Assembly: GCA_009746045.1 (NCBI GenBank)
Contig: RPFO01000667.1
Coordinates: forward strand, 6,530,254 to 6,594,253
From: Mesostigma viride
Lineage: Eukaryota > Streptophyta > Mesostigmatophyceae > Mesostigmatales > Mesostigmataceae
Direction: 5' to 3'
Length of the DNA: 64,000 nt
In this document: piece by piece, positions 55,701 through 64,000 of the stretch
How positions within the stretch are numbered: position 1 is the first letter of the stretch
Layout: the number at the start of each line of letters is the position of its first letter
Made by a program: the position numbers and the translations under genes
Notes under the pieces: generated by a model
The model's database searches: none
What the model saw: the letters and a program-made list of their open reading frames with translations, nothing else
Told to the model about the DNA's origin: nothing

Positions 55701-58384
55701 CACGCGGACACCCTCGTCAGCAGCAGGCTCGCACCGTTGCCATATCTGGGGGCAGCCAAACGAATGCATCAAATACCACAAGTCATCAAATAACACAACT
55801 CATCAAATAACACAAGTAATCAAATTACACAACTCAGCAAATAACACAAGTCATCAAATAACACAAGTAATCAATAACACAAGTCATCAATAACACAAGT
55901 CATCAAATAACACAAGCCATCAAATATCACAAGTCCACAAGATGGCCATCAAATGCAACCTAGGCTGCACGCTAGAGTCTCACCTGGAAGTAAAACCTAA
56001 TCATTAGTCTGCGAGGATGCACCATAATGAGTCCAATAAAACTGGGTCGGTTACTGTACGAAGTAATTGATGGCAGCCCTATCTTCACTGGCTACGAACA
56101 AGGACCATACCTTAGAAGAACCTCAAAGACCATATCTACTAACAAAGACCATACCTTCACTGGCTACTAACAAGGACCATACCTTATAAGAACCTCAAAG
56201 ACCATATCTACTAACAAAGACCATATCTTCACTGGCTACGAACAAGGACCATACCTTATAAGAACCTCAAAGACCATATCTACTAACAAAGACCATATCT
56301 TCACTGGCTACGAACAAGGACCATACCTTATAAGAACCTCAAAGACCATATCTACTAGCAAAGACCATATCTTCACTGGCTACGAACAAGGACCATACCT
56401 TATAAGAACCTCAAAGACCATATCTACTAACAAAGACCATATCTTCACTGGCTACGAACAAGGACCATACCTTAGAAGAACCTCAAAGACCATATCTACT
56501 AACAAAGACCATATCTTCACTGGCTACGAACAAGGACCATACCTTAGAAGAACCTCAAAGACCATATCTACTAACAAAGACCATACCTTCACTGGCTACT
56601 AACAAGGACCATACCTTATAAGAACCTCAAAGACCATATCTACTAACAAAGACCATATCTTCACTGGCTACGAACAAGGACCATACCTTATAAGAACCTC
56701 AAAGACCATATCTACTAACAAAGACCATATCTTCACTGGCTACGAACAAGGACCATACCTTATAAGAACCTCAAAGACCATATCTACTAGCAAAGACCAT
56801 ATCTTCACTGGCTACGAACAAGGACCATACCTTATAAGAACCTCAAAGACCATATCTACTAACAAAGACCATATCTTCACTGGCTACGAACAAGGACCAT
56901 ACCTTAGAAGAACCTCAAAGACCATATCTACTAACAAAGACCATATCTTCACTGGCTACGAACAAAGACCATACCTTATAAGAACCTCAAAGACCATATC
57001 TTCACTGGCTACGAACAAAGACCATATCTTCACTGGCTACGAACAAAGACCATATCTTCACTGGCTACGAACAAAGACCATATCTTCACTGGCTACGAAC
57101 AAAGACCGTTCGCAATCCATCCCTCTGCCTTCGCATCCATGGACATAAATGAGGGAGGATCAGGAAGGCAACCAATCCAGTGACGTAACCAGCACTTGGC
57201 AGCACCTCTCTTCTGCTTTTCCCCAATGAAGGCACGTGTTTGAGTGGCATAAGAACTTTCTTCCCGCCTCACCATTGGACGCAACTAGCCACTCAACCCA
57301 ACTAACTAGTCCATTACCTAATTGCTACCGAACCTGACAACGAGCACTGCGGACACGTCACTGCCGGCAGGGATCGCAACTTTGTGTGGGGACACTTTGT
57401 GTGGGGAGCATTCTTATCAGCTCAGTTCTACCGATAAGCAAATTAAGACTGGTTCCATCAAGTGCCACTCACTCTCGCTCCAGCTCGGGCCCTGTCTTGT
57501 TCTGGTTGGTGGCGATGAACTCCTCCAGCAGGCGCATGCGCGCCGCCCGCGAGCCCTGGGGATAGGGGGGGGAGGGGGAGTGAACGCAGAAGAAAGGGAG
57601 TCAAGAAGGGAGTCAAGAAGGGGGTCAAGAAGGGGGTCAAGAAGGGAGTCAAGAATAAAGCGAAGGGAGTCAAGAATAAAGGGAAGGAGCCAAGGAGCCA
57701 AGGAGGCAGAGCAGGCCGGGATAGGAGAACGTGCGGGGAAGGAGGTGATGCGACGGGAAGGGGAGGCAAGAGGAAGACGAGGCTGTGGGGAGACAAGGAG
57801 GGGAGAAAAGAAGAAAGTGGAAGGAAGGAGGGAAGTCGAGGGGAGTTCAGGGGAAGGGGACGCAAGGAGGAAGGGAGGCTAGGCAAAGGGAAGGCAAGGG
57901 CGTCAAAGAGAGGAAGGGTGTCCAAGAAGGGGGAGGCAAGGAGTATGGGCAGCAAGGAGAAAGCGCTAGAGTGTTTGTCAATAGAACAGCGTGTTTGTCA
58001 GCCAACACACCGGCCGGGAACAAGGAGGCACTGCTTGCTTCTCCATTTCCCTCTCCCACAACTACCAACCAGCTGGTCATCTCGTTCACAACAGAAGCCG
58101 CCAGCATTTGGCATCCCCCAAGGCTGCGTTGTCACGATCGCAAAACAGTCATCAGACCCCGCATGGCAACCACAACATGGCGGCTAGCACATGCAAGCGC
58201 AACTACCTGCAAGATCGGCGCGGCACGCAGGTGGAACCGCTCGCTGTACCACGGGGCTGTGTGCAGTCAGCACTGCCCTACCTTGTCCCATGCGCGCAAC
58301 TGTTGCTGCAGCCAAGCGTTCGAGCCGACTTCGGACCCGTTCTTGGGCGTCACTTGCCGGATGGTCGCAAACTCGGCGGACAGC
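46113..58384 (-). CDS. ARMH1: ARMH1-like armadillo-repeat protein (spliced, N-terminal exon missing)
   Basis: Eleven minus-strand exons join in a single frame of 504 residues plus stop TAA (46113-46115): 58282-58384, 57473-57555, 55630-55745, 54527-54711, 53313-53591, 52205-52253, 51455-51657, 48923-49097, 48229-48353, 46625-46741, 46113-46193. From recollection of the family, the order of motifs follows human ARMH1 (armadillo-like helical domain containing 1): [80 protein letters not shown]. It is a helical-repeat scaffold with no catalytic motif; the cellular role is not known from sequence. The first coding exon must end in phase 2 upstream of 58384 and was not found. A TGTAA occurs 9-13 nt after the stop (minus strand). 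Confidence 0.85.
46625..46741 (-). CDS. ARMH1: ARMH1-like exon 10
   Basis: 117 nt, phase 0-0, donor [26 protein letters not shown] followed by an Ala/Glu/Pro-rich segment ending TETQE. The acceptor is formed by the adjacent (CA)n run: on the minus strand cacacacacag precedes the exon. Confidence 0.7.
46742..46835. repeat. (GT)n microsatellite abutting exon 10
   Basis: Imperfect GT/TGTGCG run. On the coding strand it is a CA run that directly supplies the exon 10 3' splice site, so length changes there could affect splicing. Confidence 0.9.
47323..47460 (-). repeat. Three intronic copies of the exon 9 end and donor
   Basis: On the minus strand the exon 9 end (SYFTSDQ|gtgagc) is repeated as a codon-like SYSTSDQ|gtgggc (47323-47352), SYFDADQ|gtagg (47351-47380) and SCLASDQ|gtgg (47431-47460). 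Another good copy is at 48061-48090 (SCFGSDQ|gtgggc) and a degenerate one at 47921-47949. Confidence 0.75.
47496..47915. repeat. 28-bp tandem array, about 15 copies
   Basis: Units of gcccccaccctacgaaaacgactaggat, with aaaacc/aaaaac and ccaact variants, inside intron 9. Units are contiguous without unique spacers, so it is not a CRISPR array. Confidence 0.95.
48229..48353 (-). CDS. ARMH1: ARMH1-like exon 9
   Basis: 125 nt, phase 1 in and phase 0 out, acceptor gctgcag, donor GTGAGC. Joins as [20 protein letters not shown] and ends [14 protein letters not shown], corresponding to a late armadillo helix pair of ARMH1. Confidence 0.8.
48455..48545. repeat. 25-bp tandem repeat, four copies
   Basis: Units of tatccgattaggtacatctgattgc in intron 8. 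Confidence 0.95.
48923..49097 (-). CDS. ARMH1: ARMH1-like exon 8
   Basis: 175 nt, phase 0 in and phase 1 out, acceptor gcccgcag, donor [26 protein letters not shown] and [10 protein letters not shown]; aligns with the AAKAIGVLA region of ARMH1. Confidence 0.8.
49964..51400. repeat. Pure 7-bp array (AACTAAC)n, about 205 copies
   Basis: About 1,437 bp of an uninterrupted heptamer with no visible substitutions, inside intron 7 and about 55 bp from the exon 7 donor. Flanks contain ctctaacaactctaacaa, a likely progenitor. Complement: GTTAGTT. It is not a canonical plant TTTAGGG telomere. Confidence 0.98.
51455..51657 (-). CDS. ARMH1: ARMH1-like exon 7
   Basis: 203 nt, phase 1 in and phase 0 out, acceptor gaccgacag, donor GTTGGC. 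The joined codon gives Glu, then [17 protein letters not shown]; the end reads [10 protein letters not shown], matching the SLPMFLQQ region of ARMH1. Confidence 0.8.
51658..52204 (-). other. ARMH1-like intron 6 with a retrotransposon-like hairpin
   Basis: 547 bp. The hairpin CATGTGAC-TGT-GTCACATG is at 52055-52073 (see findings). Otherwise nothing was recognised. Confidence 0.6.
52205..52253 (-). CDS. ARMH1: ARMH1-like exon 6 (49-nt microexon)
   Basis: Phase 0 in and phase 1 out, acceptor cacccgcag, donor [26 protein letters not shown] aligns with the conserved VQYEAIELI segment of ARMH1, and its phases exactly bridge exons 5 and 7. Confidence 0.8.
52579..52657. repeat. 18-bp inverted repeat (hairpin) in intron 5
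   Basis: gtcaggaattgtggcagg (52579-52596) and its perfect complement (52640-52657), separated by 43 bp of AT-rich sequence. Possibly a small foldback repeat. Confidence 0.7.
52915..53262. repeat. 48-bp composite tandem array in intron 5
   Basis: Built from tactccacacgtttctactccacacttttatgctccacacgtttatta with a shorter tactccacac subrepeat. It produces a 327-codon plus-strand ORF of HTFLLHTF type that is an artefact. Confidence 0.9.
53313..53591 (-). CDS. ARMH1: ARMH1-like exon 5
   Basis: 279 nt, phase 0-0, acceptor cctacag, donor [46 protein letters not shown], and a final [10 protein letters not shown]. The GNP(R/K) segment aligns with the LVHGNPKYQ helix of ARMH1. Confidence 0.85.
53592..54526 (-). 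other. ARMH1-like intron 4
   Basis: 935 bp. It holds the array at 54095-54355 and, just before the exon 4 donor, a copy of the exon end (catgctattatactcgcacatg at about 54490 versus acgctgttgtgctcgcacatg at 54532). A TTTGG/TTGG-rich stretch is at 53775-53850. Confidence 0.6.
54095..54355. repeat. About 19-bp tandem array
   Basis: About 13 diverged units of ttgctgcaaacacacctga in intron 4. The CVCNNQV/CLQQ ORFs are artefacts. Confidence 0.9.
54527..54711 (-). CDS. ARMH1: ARMH1-like exon 4
   Basis: 185 nt, phase 1 in and phase 0 out, acceptor gctgcag(minus: cccgcag), donor [26 protein letters not shown] then [20 protein letters not shown] and [11 protein letters not shown]. The strongest ARMH1 match in the window. 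Confidence 0.9.
54712..55629 (-). other. ARMH1-like intron 3 (GC-AG)
   Basis: 918 bp with purine-rich composition next to exon 4. No tandem array or further exon was recognised. The plus-strand ORF at 55196-55624 is not supported by splice or domain evidence. Confidence 0.5.
55630..55745 (-). CDS. ARMH1: ARMH1-like exon 3, GC donor
   Basis: 116 nt, phase 2 in and phase 1 out, acceptor gcccccag, donor [31 protein letters not shown] and AINIFIS. Only the GC donor gives the Ala codon and the phase that join exon 4 (..[11 protein letters not shown]). Confidence 0.85.
55772..55935. repeat. About 17-bp tandem repeat (tcaaataacacaagtca)
   Basis: About ten units with small deletions in intron 2, next to exon 3. 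Confidence 0.9.
56090..57105. repeat. 72-bp tandem array, then 28-bp sub-array
   Basis: About 12 copies of a 72-bp unit (caaagaccatatcttcactggctacgaacaaggaccatacc..) with higher-order variants (ttagaag/ttataag, ctagc/ctaac). From about 56990 the unit shortens to 28 bp (aaagaccatatcttcactggctacgaac) repeated four to five times. It fills most of intron 2. Confidence 0.95.
57473..57555 (-). CDS. ARMH1: ARMH1-like exon 2
   Basis: 83 nt, phase 0 in and phase 2 out, acceptor tatccccag, donor [26 protein letters not shown] then TGPELERE, corresponding to the IETNRGKTAPELEQE stretch of ARMH1. Confidence 0.85.
57590..57960. repeat. Purine-rich short tandem repeats in intron 1
   Basis: gggagtcaagaa dodecamers (57596-57690) followed by diverged aggaggggagaaaag-type sequence to about 57950. 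Arg/Glu/Lys-rich and Leu/Pro-rich ORFs here are artefacts. Confidence 0.85.
58282..58384 (-). CDS. ARMH1: ARMH1-like exon 1 as seen (upstream exon missing)
   Basis: 103 nt, phase 2 in and phase 0 out, acceptor cccccccccag, donor [26 protein letters not shown] and [11 protein letters not shown]; the last part matches the LLAFLQEWD segment near the N terminus of ARMH1. A stop in frame upstream and no ATG show that another exon must precede. Confidence 0.75.
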
Positions 58385-61300
58385 CTGGGGGGGGTGCTCG
58401 CGCGCAAGTATAATGGGTACCAAATATCGGGTGTTTACGCGCCACTAGGCAAGTCGTTGAGGTACTGGTTGCGCCCATGTGTTTGACGCGGATGTTTCCA
58501 ACTTAGTATGGGTATCAAACATTGGATGTCCACGTTCCGCATTTGACGTGGATGCATCACGCAGTCAGGCAGAGCATGGCAGGGTGTAAGCAGGCGAAGC
58601 AGGCGGTCCTGCTGCGGGCAAAGAGGCTCACCGACAAAACCTAAACCCATCAAGTTGGTAAAGCTGAGGCTGGTAACTTGTTTAATTTTGATATGATGAT
58701 TGCTAAATGGCACACCTGTCTAGTCCAGGGTGGGAAATGGCGGCTGGGTGGGAGTCGACGGGGGAGTTATCTGCCAGGCTTGCGCAAAGGGGTTGGTTTC
58801 CAAAAATAGCAAAGCCAGGGTGTACCGAGTACTGCTAGGTGATCCACATACATGAGCTGTACTGTCATCCATGCTGGGATGGCTGTCCTGACACATGGGA
58901 ACGATGATCCACGCTGGCCAGCTGATCTGGCGCGCAACATCGCTATCTGGCCGGCCAGACAAAATGGGAAGGTACACAGTATAAGTATAGAAAGCAAATG
59001 CTTCTGCCCCAGCCCTGCCCCTGCCACCTGTCCCGCCCCTGCCCTGTCCTGCCCCTGCCTCTGCCTGCTGTCATTCTGCAGTTCCACACGCAAAAGCTGG
59101 GTATCTGGTTCAGATTCTTAACAACAAGCACTGCTCTGCACTGTCCTACCTGCATCAAGTCAATGAGCTGGGTGAGAGAGCTGTTGCCAGCTTACAGAGT
59201 CATCCAAATTACCAGCGATGCCATTAAGAAGGGTAACGCGAAAGGATGTACCGTGAATCATACCGTGACATTATACCGTGATAAAGCGTGTTGTACACTG
59301 CTTCTATGCATGAAAGGCAAGTCTGGGACCCACAACCGTGGCCGAGCAAGGAAGGGGCCCAACCTCGAAGGTTACAAATCCTAAGGAGAGCACCGTGACA
59401 CGATGGTTAAGTACACGCGCAGCGCAGAAGCAGAGAAATCATAGCGTACGTTTGAATGGGATCACCGACAACGGCTGTAACTAGAAATGTAAAAAAAGCC
59501 GGAACAGTTTCACATGCTGACCTTTGCGTAGGGCTCAAGGGTGTCGTCATCTCTTCGGATGCGGAATCGATGGAATGTTTGAAATGTTACAATGCCTCGA
59601 TTTGCCGTTCAGCTTTCAGCGGGCCGGTGTCACCGGGATGCCGAGGATCGAGGGACGTTTCCTGACTCGTTCCAAGGCAGTGAAAACGGAAGAGCTCCCC
59701 TGTCCCTAACCGGGCCCTTCCCATTCTCGTATCCAATTCAGTCCAGCGCAATAGCAGCAAAAAGCCCAAGAAGAGCGTGACAAAGTCGGCCAAAGAGCCG
59801 GGTGACAAAGTTAGTCCTTAACTACGGGCAAAATGGGATGTGTACATGCTTATCGATTCCTAGATCCCCAGAGCAAGCCTGCGCGTAAAGTTTTATAGCT
59901 CTAAGCAAATCTTAACATTGCACGGAGAGCTCCCGGAGCACCGTTAGCATGCGGTAGGTCTGAGATTATTTACGATTAACCACGCTGCCATTGAACACTT
60001 CCCCATCTTTACCATGCTCGGAATGCCTGCTACCTTTTAGGACTACCTATATATGTGTGGGTGGTTCCGCTAAGACCTCCTATAGTCCTCCTATGTTGTT
60101 TAGCTGATGTGGTCAGCACCTGTTGTTGTTGACGATGCTGGGAAGTGGGAAGACACGTGCACGAAGAAGATTCTTTACTACAGATTTGATAGTAGTTGAG
60201 TTGAGTTGACGACAGTTGAATAGAGGAGGTACACACAAGTTTCTGGCCAAGCAGGAGCTACTGTATTTTACGGCTTTTATGCGTCCAGGGTTGGCAGCTC
60301 AGCAGGGACACTTCAGTATTGCACAGCCCGTGCTGGCAGTATAATTGCTGTGTCACCAACTAACCATGGTGTCACGCCCATCTTTCTGTCGCTGCAACCG
60401 GGAGGCAGTGCGGATGCACATGCATGTAGTACATACATCAGACAAAACAAATATGACCAAAAAATTTCGGGCGAACTTTCTTTTATCCTCTCGATAGCAT
60501 TTTTGAAGCGTTTCTACTTGGTTCTGATCGTAGACTGCACTTGCACTGCACTTGCATGCCGCGATTTTCAATACATGGAAAGTGCCACTATGAGTTATTT
60601 TGGTGGCAAAATCCGGCAAGCACAGCCTCTTGATGGCATAAACACAGCATTCGAGCCAGTGGTTAGAAGCTGGGTAACACTTACTTCTTAGGCTGCGGCC
60701 AGGCCCTGCGCAGATTGACAAAGACGCCGGTCGGCAACAGAAAGCAGGAGGTGCTCATCGTTGCCAGCGGCCCGGTAGGACTCGAGGATTTAGGATCCGT
60801 TTCCTTGAGCAGGTCGATATGTGCATTACCTGTCGCAATGTCTTCAGCCGGCCCTGAGCAGGCCTATAATTCTTGCGTACTACAGTCAACAGAACAGGAG
60901 GAAAGTTGCTGACTAAATTGAGTTGTCATCAGTTGTAGCAAATAATCCCTCCCAGGCACGACGGTTATTATCGCACGTAGAGTTATTCCCGGGTATTTCG
61001 GAAGAAAGGGCAAGGAGCGTTGAAAAGAGAAAATCTGGGCCAGGGCATTCAGTCGACCTCACTACATGTAGTGCTCCTGTGGGGTTAGTTTTGCACTCGG
61101 TGTTGACCGTACTTAAGCAGCTGCTGTTCATGCGGCATATTGTTCTGAAGAGGGACAGGAAAACAGGTACCCAAGCGACCCTTTCTATTGGCGGGCTCTG
61201 GAGAAACAAGAGCTGGGCCGCATTCCTGGCAGTTCGTTAACCATAGCATTTGTAACTAATAGGTAGTGGTGGAGCGGGATAAGCACCCACATTTAGCATG

Positions 61301-61740
61301 GACTCGCGGGACGGATGTGTTTGCTTTAAAACGTGCCTAAGATGACTTTCAAATGCTGCCTCAGCGTGCATGCAAGGCGAGGACAGGAAGTTGTTCTTAG
61401 AACAACGCATACCATAGTTGTTAAAGTAAGTAGGTACTTGCATGCCATGCACGGGGGCATGCCATGAAGTACTAATGCGTTGGTACCCCTATATCATGTC
61501 AAGTGTACAGTGTGGCCGGGGCAATGAATGCACTATACCCATCAATATCTACCATTGGCATTGGTTGTGATGTAGGAGCTGTTTAACGGAGACTGCAGCA
61601 TCATTAAACAGGTGGCATGCTGCTTGTTGGGTTGAGGACCAGTGACCTGTTGGAATTTAGTCAACAAAGTTCAACCAGGCTGAGGCGAGAAGCTGGCGCA
61701 CAGGTGTTTACTTCTAGGATTATTATTGTTTAAGCTTTCA
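58385..61740. other. Intergenic or 5' region, few features
   Basis: It should contain the first exon and promoter of the ARMH1-like gene, not identified. A lysine-rich plus-strand frame at about 59745-59820, preceded by tcagtccag and ending in TAA, could be a last exon but is unsupported. The other ORFs show no recognisable domain. Confidence 0.45.
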
Positions 61741-61749
61741 CTTTTGTTG

Positions 61750-61895
61750 CCCTTCATTCATTCATTCATGCATGCCTCCCTTGGGAGGTCACGGGGTACC
61801 AACTTTGATTAGGTACCTTCCATCCCTCTTTGATGCACTAGGCCAGCGAGAAGGGGGCATGGGATCCCACCTTCTCTCGTTGCCTTGAAAGGCAG
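61750..61895 (+). repeat. Two-hairpin dispersed repeat, copy 3
   Basis: Leader ttgcccttcattcattc, cctcccttgggaggtcacgg, hairpin 1 GGTACC..GGTACC (61795-61817), ttccatccctctttgatgcac, then hairpin 2 TGCCTTGAAAGGCA (61881-61894). Confidence 0.55.
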
Positions 61896-62094
61896 GCCAC
61901 AGGTTGAAAGGCAGGCTCACTGGGAGAGTCTAGCAACTAATGTGGCTGCAATAAAAACTTAACATAGCAAAGCAGAGCGGATACATGGTAGGGCTGCCCC
62001 ATGGTTCGGTGGCCACAGATAGGCTTGGAACTCATTTAGAGGCGCCGGTTCGGGATAATATAAAGGACTCTCCTGGAGCCTGAGTGTGTTGCCC

Positions 62095-62235
62095 TTACTT
62101 TAATTAATTAAAAGTAATTGAACTCGTGCTCCCGTTGGGGAGTCACGGAGCACCGAGGTGCTTTTAATCCCTGTGTGTGCACAACAGGAAGAAAGGGCAG
62201 AGACCCCCTTTCTCCTTCATGCCAGAGGCATGCCA
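62095..62235 (+). repeat. Two-hairpin dispersed repeat, copy 2
   Basis: Leader ttgcccttactttaattaatt, gttggggagtcacgg, hairpin 1 AGCACC-GA-GGTGCT (62149-62162), taatccctgtgtgtgcacaac, then hairpin 2 CATGCC-AGA-GGCATG (62218-62232). Confidence 0.55.
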
Positions 62236-62414
62236 CAGCTGCAATCGGACACGTTAGACGATCCGGCAAGTGCTGTGGGTGCAATATGACCCATGTGAGC
62301 ATATCATAACAAGGAGCGTGGGCAAGTAATCTGATCATAGCCAGGACGTAGCATGGCTGTACAATGACTAAGCTAAGGCTATGGCTGGTTGTGTACCGTG
62401 CGTTAGCGGTGCAC

Positions 62415-63282
62415 GTGACTAGGTATTAATTAATTAATTAATAGACACGTGACTGCGTCACGTGAGCATAAGTCCTCAGTGGGAGGGGAACATGGGATGG
62501 AATGGATGGTATAAGCTATCTAGGTCCTAGTTACAGGGGTGTGGGCACCGCGGCCCGAATCGCTATGAATGCCATACTTGGTCACACGCGGAGCCCCCAC
62601 AGGCTTGGGGGTGGTCTCCTTCATCACTACTTGCCATCTATCCTTGCGCACCATCTGCCTCCATATTACAGACAAACCAGGAGGCTGCCCGGGGGTGAGC
62701 CCATCACGTCTAGTGTAGCACATGTCCATGCCGAGTCTATCACGAAAAGTCCACGGGTGGCGGCCCTGCCGCGCGCGGCCGGGGGCACGCCAGGTGAGGA
62801 CATAACGCCCAGGCTGGGCGGGCTTGGTGCCAGCTAGTCTATCTGATGTATCTACCTGATCTGTGCGGGCCAGGTGCCCGGCTAGGCCCAGGCGCCTGTG
62901 CCTAATAATGTGGGAAACATAAGGCAAATCAGCGTACAAATCCTCATTACTAATGTGCAAACCAAAGGGGATGTTAAGGGCCTTGCGCAGCATCTTGGTG
63001 ACGGCGCCGTCGAGTCGTTGCTCCAGCTCCTGCATCAGTGTCCACGTCTCGGCGCCGTCGGTCAGGATCGTCAGAATGACGACCTTGAAGAGGTCACGCT
63101 TGACGATCCGGGGTAGGGCGGGGTTGCTCCACCAGCGGCGGTGGTCATGGAGGTGCGCCCACGCCATGCCGATCTGTGTCGTCATGTCGTCCTCGCAGTC
63201 GGGAAGCCAACTGCCGAGCAGCTTGAAGCGGCCTGAAGGAGGGTAGTTGACCTCGGCATCGTCTAAGAGGCGGAGTGTGGGT
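62415..63282 (-). mobile_element. Non-LTR retrotransposon copy F (best-preserved C-terminal ORF)
   Basis: The minus-strand ORF at 62520-63296 is open for about 258 codons: FKLLGSWLPDCEDDMTTQIG, KRDLFKVVILTILTDGAETW, MLRKALNIPFGLHISNEDLY, HRRLGLAGHLARTDQVDTSD and later RQMVRKDRWQVVMKETTPKP. This is the C-terminal part after the reverse transcriptase. The 3' hairpin (62446-62464) and ATTAATTAATTAATTAAT tail are intact. A 7-bp ggtgcac on both sides may be a target-site duplication. It is 5'-truncated. Confidence 0.8.
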
Positions 63283-63817
63283 GCACAACGCGACAAATAT
63301 ATAATGAAATGTGACGCGCTGGCAGCAGGTTATGTGATCCCCAGATATCCGTGGGGGCATCGCGTGTCGTACGCCATGGCGTAGACATAACAACTGGGTA
63401 AACGGGGCATGCACTGTACCACTAGCTGGCGCCATTAGTATAGGTTTCCATTAGATAGCCCTGTCTGGCTTCAAACACACCCACAACCACCCATTCCAAC
63501 GTTTCATTTAGCTAGAGTCACATCGCGCGTGTTTTTTATAATTACTTGGTTAATACATCCCACCCTGCTCATGCAGGATTTGTGCGCACATGATGCACTA
63601 CATGTGTAAGTAGTATAGTGTAAGTCAATGTCACCAGCTCTGATATAGCAACACACATAGTGCTTACAATCCTCGATCAAGCATTCGTCAGACACACTCA
63701 CAAGGAATGTCAGTTTGTCTTCACCCTTTCCTCATCCTGATTCAAACCCGATACCAGCTCATCTACTGAATTGCAAGGTTCACGCTGCAAGGGCGGCCCA
63801 CGCAGACCATAATCACT
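63283..63817. other. Spacer before the right-edge gene
   Basis: No gene, array or element was recognised. It should include the 3' UTR of the minus-strand gene whose last exon starts at 63818. Confidence 0.5.
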
Positions 63818-64000
63818 TCAGTCCAACACAAAGCCCAGCCGCTTGTTTCTTTCCCGTGCCTTGGCCGCAGCTGCCCGTGCCGCGATAGCCAGCATATCCA
63901 ACGTTGAAATAGCCGAATCAGGCAGCAGCGCCAGCGCAGGATTCATGTTCTTCTTCCGCTGCGCCTCCAGGCTGTCCTCCCTGCCAAGTCCCTGGGCCTG
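63818..64000 (-). CDS. C-terminal exon of an unidentified gene (cut by window edge)
   Basis: Open from the window edge to TGA (63818-63820), 60 residues: QAQGLGREDSLEAQRKKNMN, then PALALLPDSAISTLDMLAIA and ARAAAAKARERNKRLGFVLD. The composition (Ala, Lys, Arg helices, no low complexity) and GC-rich wobble positions look coding. I do not recognise the family. No start is present because the gene continues beyond 64000. Confidence 0.65.
   Translation of the reverse strand, partial: QAQGLGREDSLEAQRKKNMNPALALLPDSAISTLDMLAIAARAAAAKARERNKRLGFVLD

Noticed and set aside
57322-57955. Arg/Glu/Lys-rich (+) and Leu/Pro-rich (-) ORFs
   Set aside because: Produced by purine-rich repeats in intron 1, overlapping real exon 2 in another frame.
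59745-59820. Lysine-rich last exon on the plus strand
   Set aside because: It has an acceptor-like cagtccag and a stop, but no partner exon or homology; too weak to call.

Overview
The window looks like nuclear DNA of a eukaryote, most likely a green alga (prasinophyte- or chlorophyte-like; inference). Exons are GC-rich and short, and nearly every long intron is filled with microsatellites or minisatellites. A putative UGUAA-type polyadenylation motif follows one stop codon, and non-LTR retrotransposon fragments are present. No bacterial operon structure, rRNA or tRNA was recognised. Introns were placed by matching splice consensus, reading phase and domain homology; no transcript data were available.

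Bases 1-36610 (+) are the 3' part of one giant gene. I can join 38 exons into a continuous frame of about 3,553 residues. It encodes a probable type I membrane protein with a very large ectodomain. The ectodomain is built from a five-exon cassette (A: IPT/TIG; B and C: filamin-like Ig folds; D+E: a filamin-like fold split by an intron). The cassette is repeated five times in full, with the end of an earlier one and the start of a sixth. All cassette introns are phase 1, all six A exons are 270 nt, and five of six E exons are 144 nt. The C-terminal part changes to cadherin-like repeats, then one transmembrane helix and a short cytoplasmic tail. Adhesion at the cell surface (for example between gametes) is a hypothesis, not a demonstration.

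Bases 36611-46112 are a repeat island. It holds a 1.46-kb near-perfect palindrome with hairpin ends and two ORFs per arm, then five degenerate copies of one non-LTR retrotransposon in mixed orientations. One copy has a clean 15-bp target-site duplication.

Bases 46113-58384 (-) carry an ARMH1-like armadillo-repeat gene. Eleven exons join in one frame, including a 49-nt microexon; the first coding exon was not found. Its introns hold a 1.4-kb pure heptamer array, a 72-bp minisatellite and several other arrays. Bases 58385-63817 are mostly gene-poor and contain structured dispersed repeats and a sixth retrotransposon copy. The last exon of another minus-strand gene runs off the right edge (63818-64000).

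The most unusual theme is that, in both large genes, introns repeatedly contain partial copies of the adjacent exon-intron junction (exon end plus splice site), sometimes as tandem arrays. The palindrome and a family of two-hairpin repeats with covarying stems are the other main signals.
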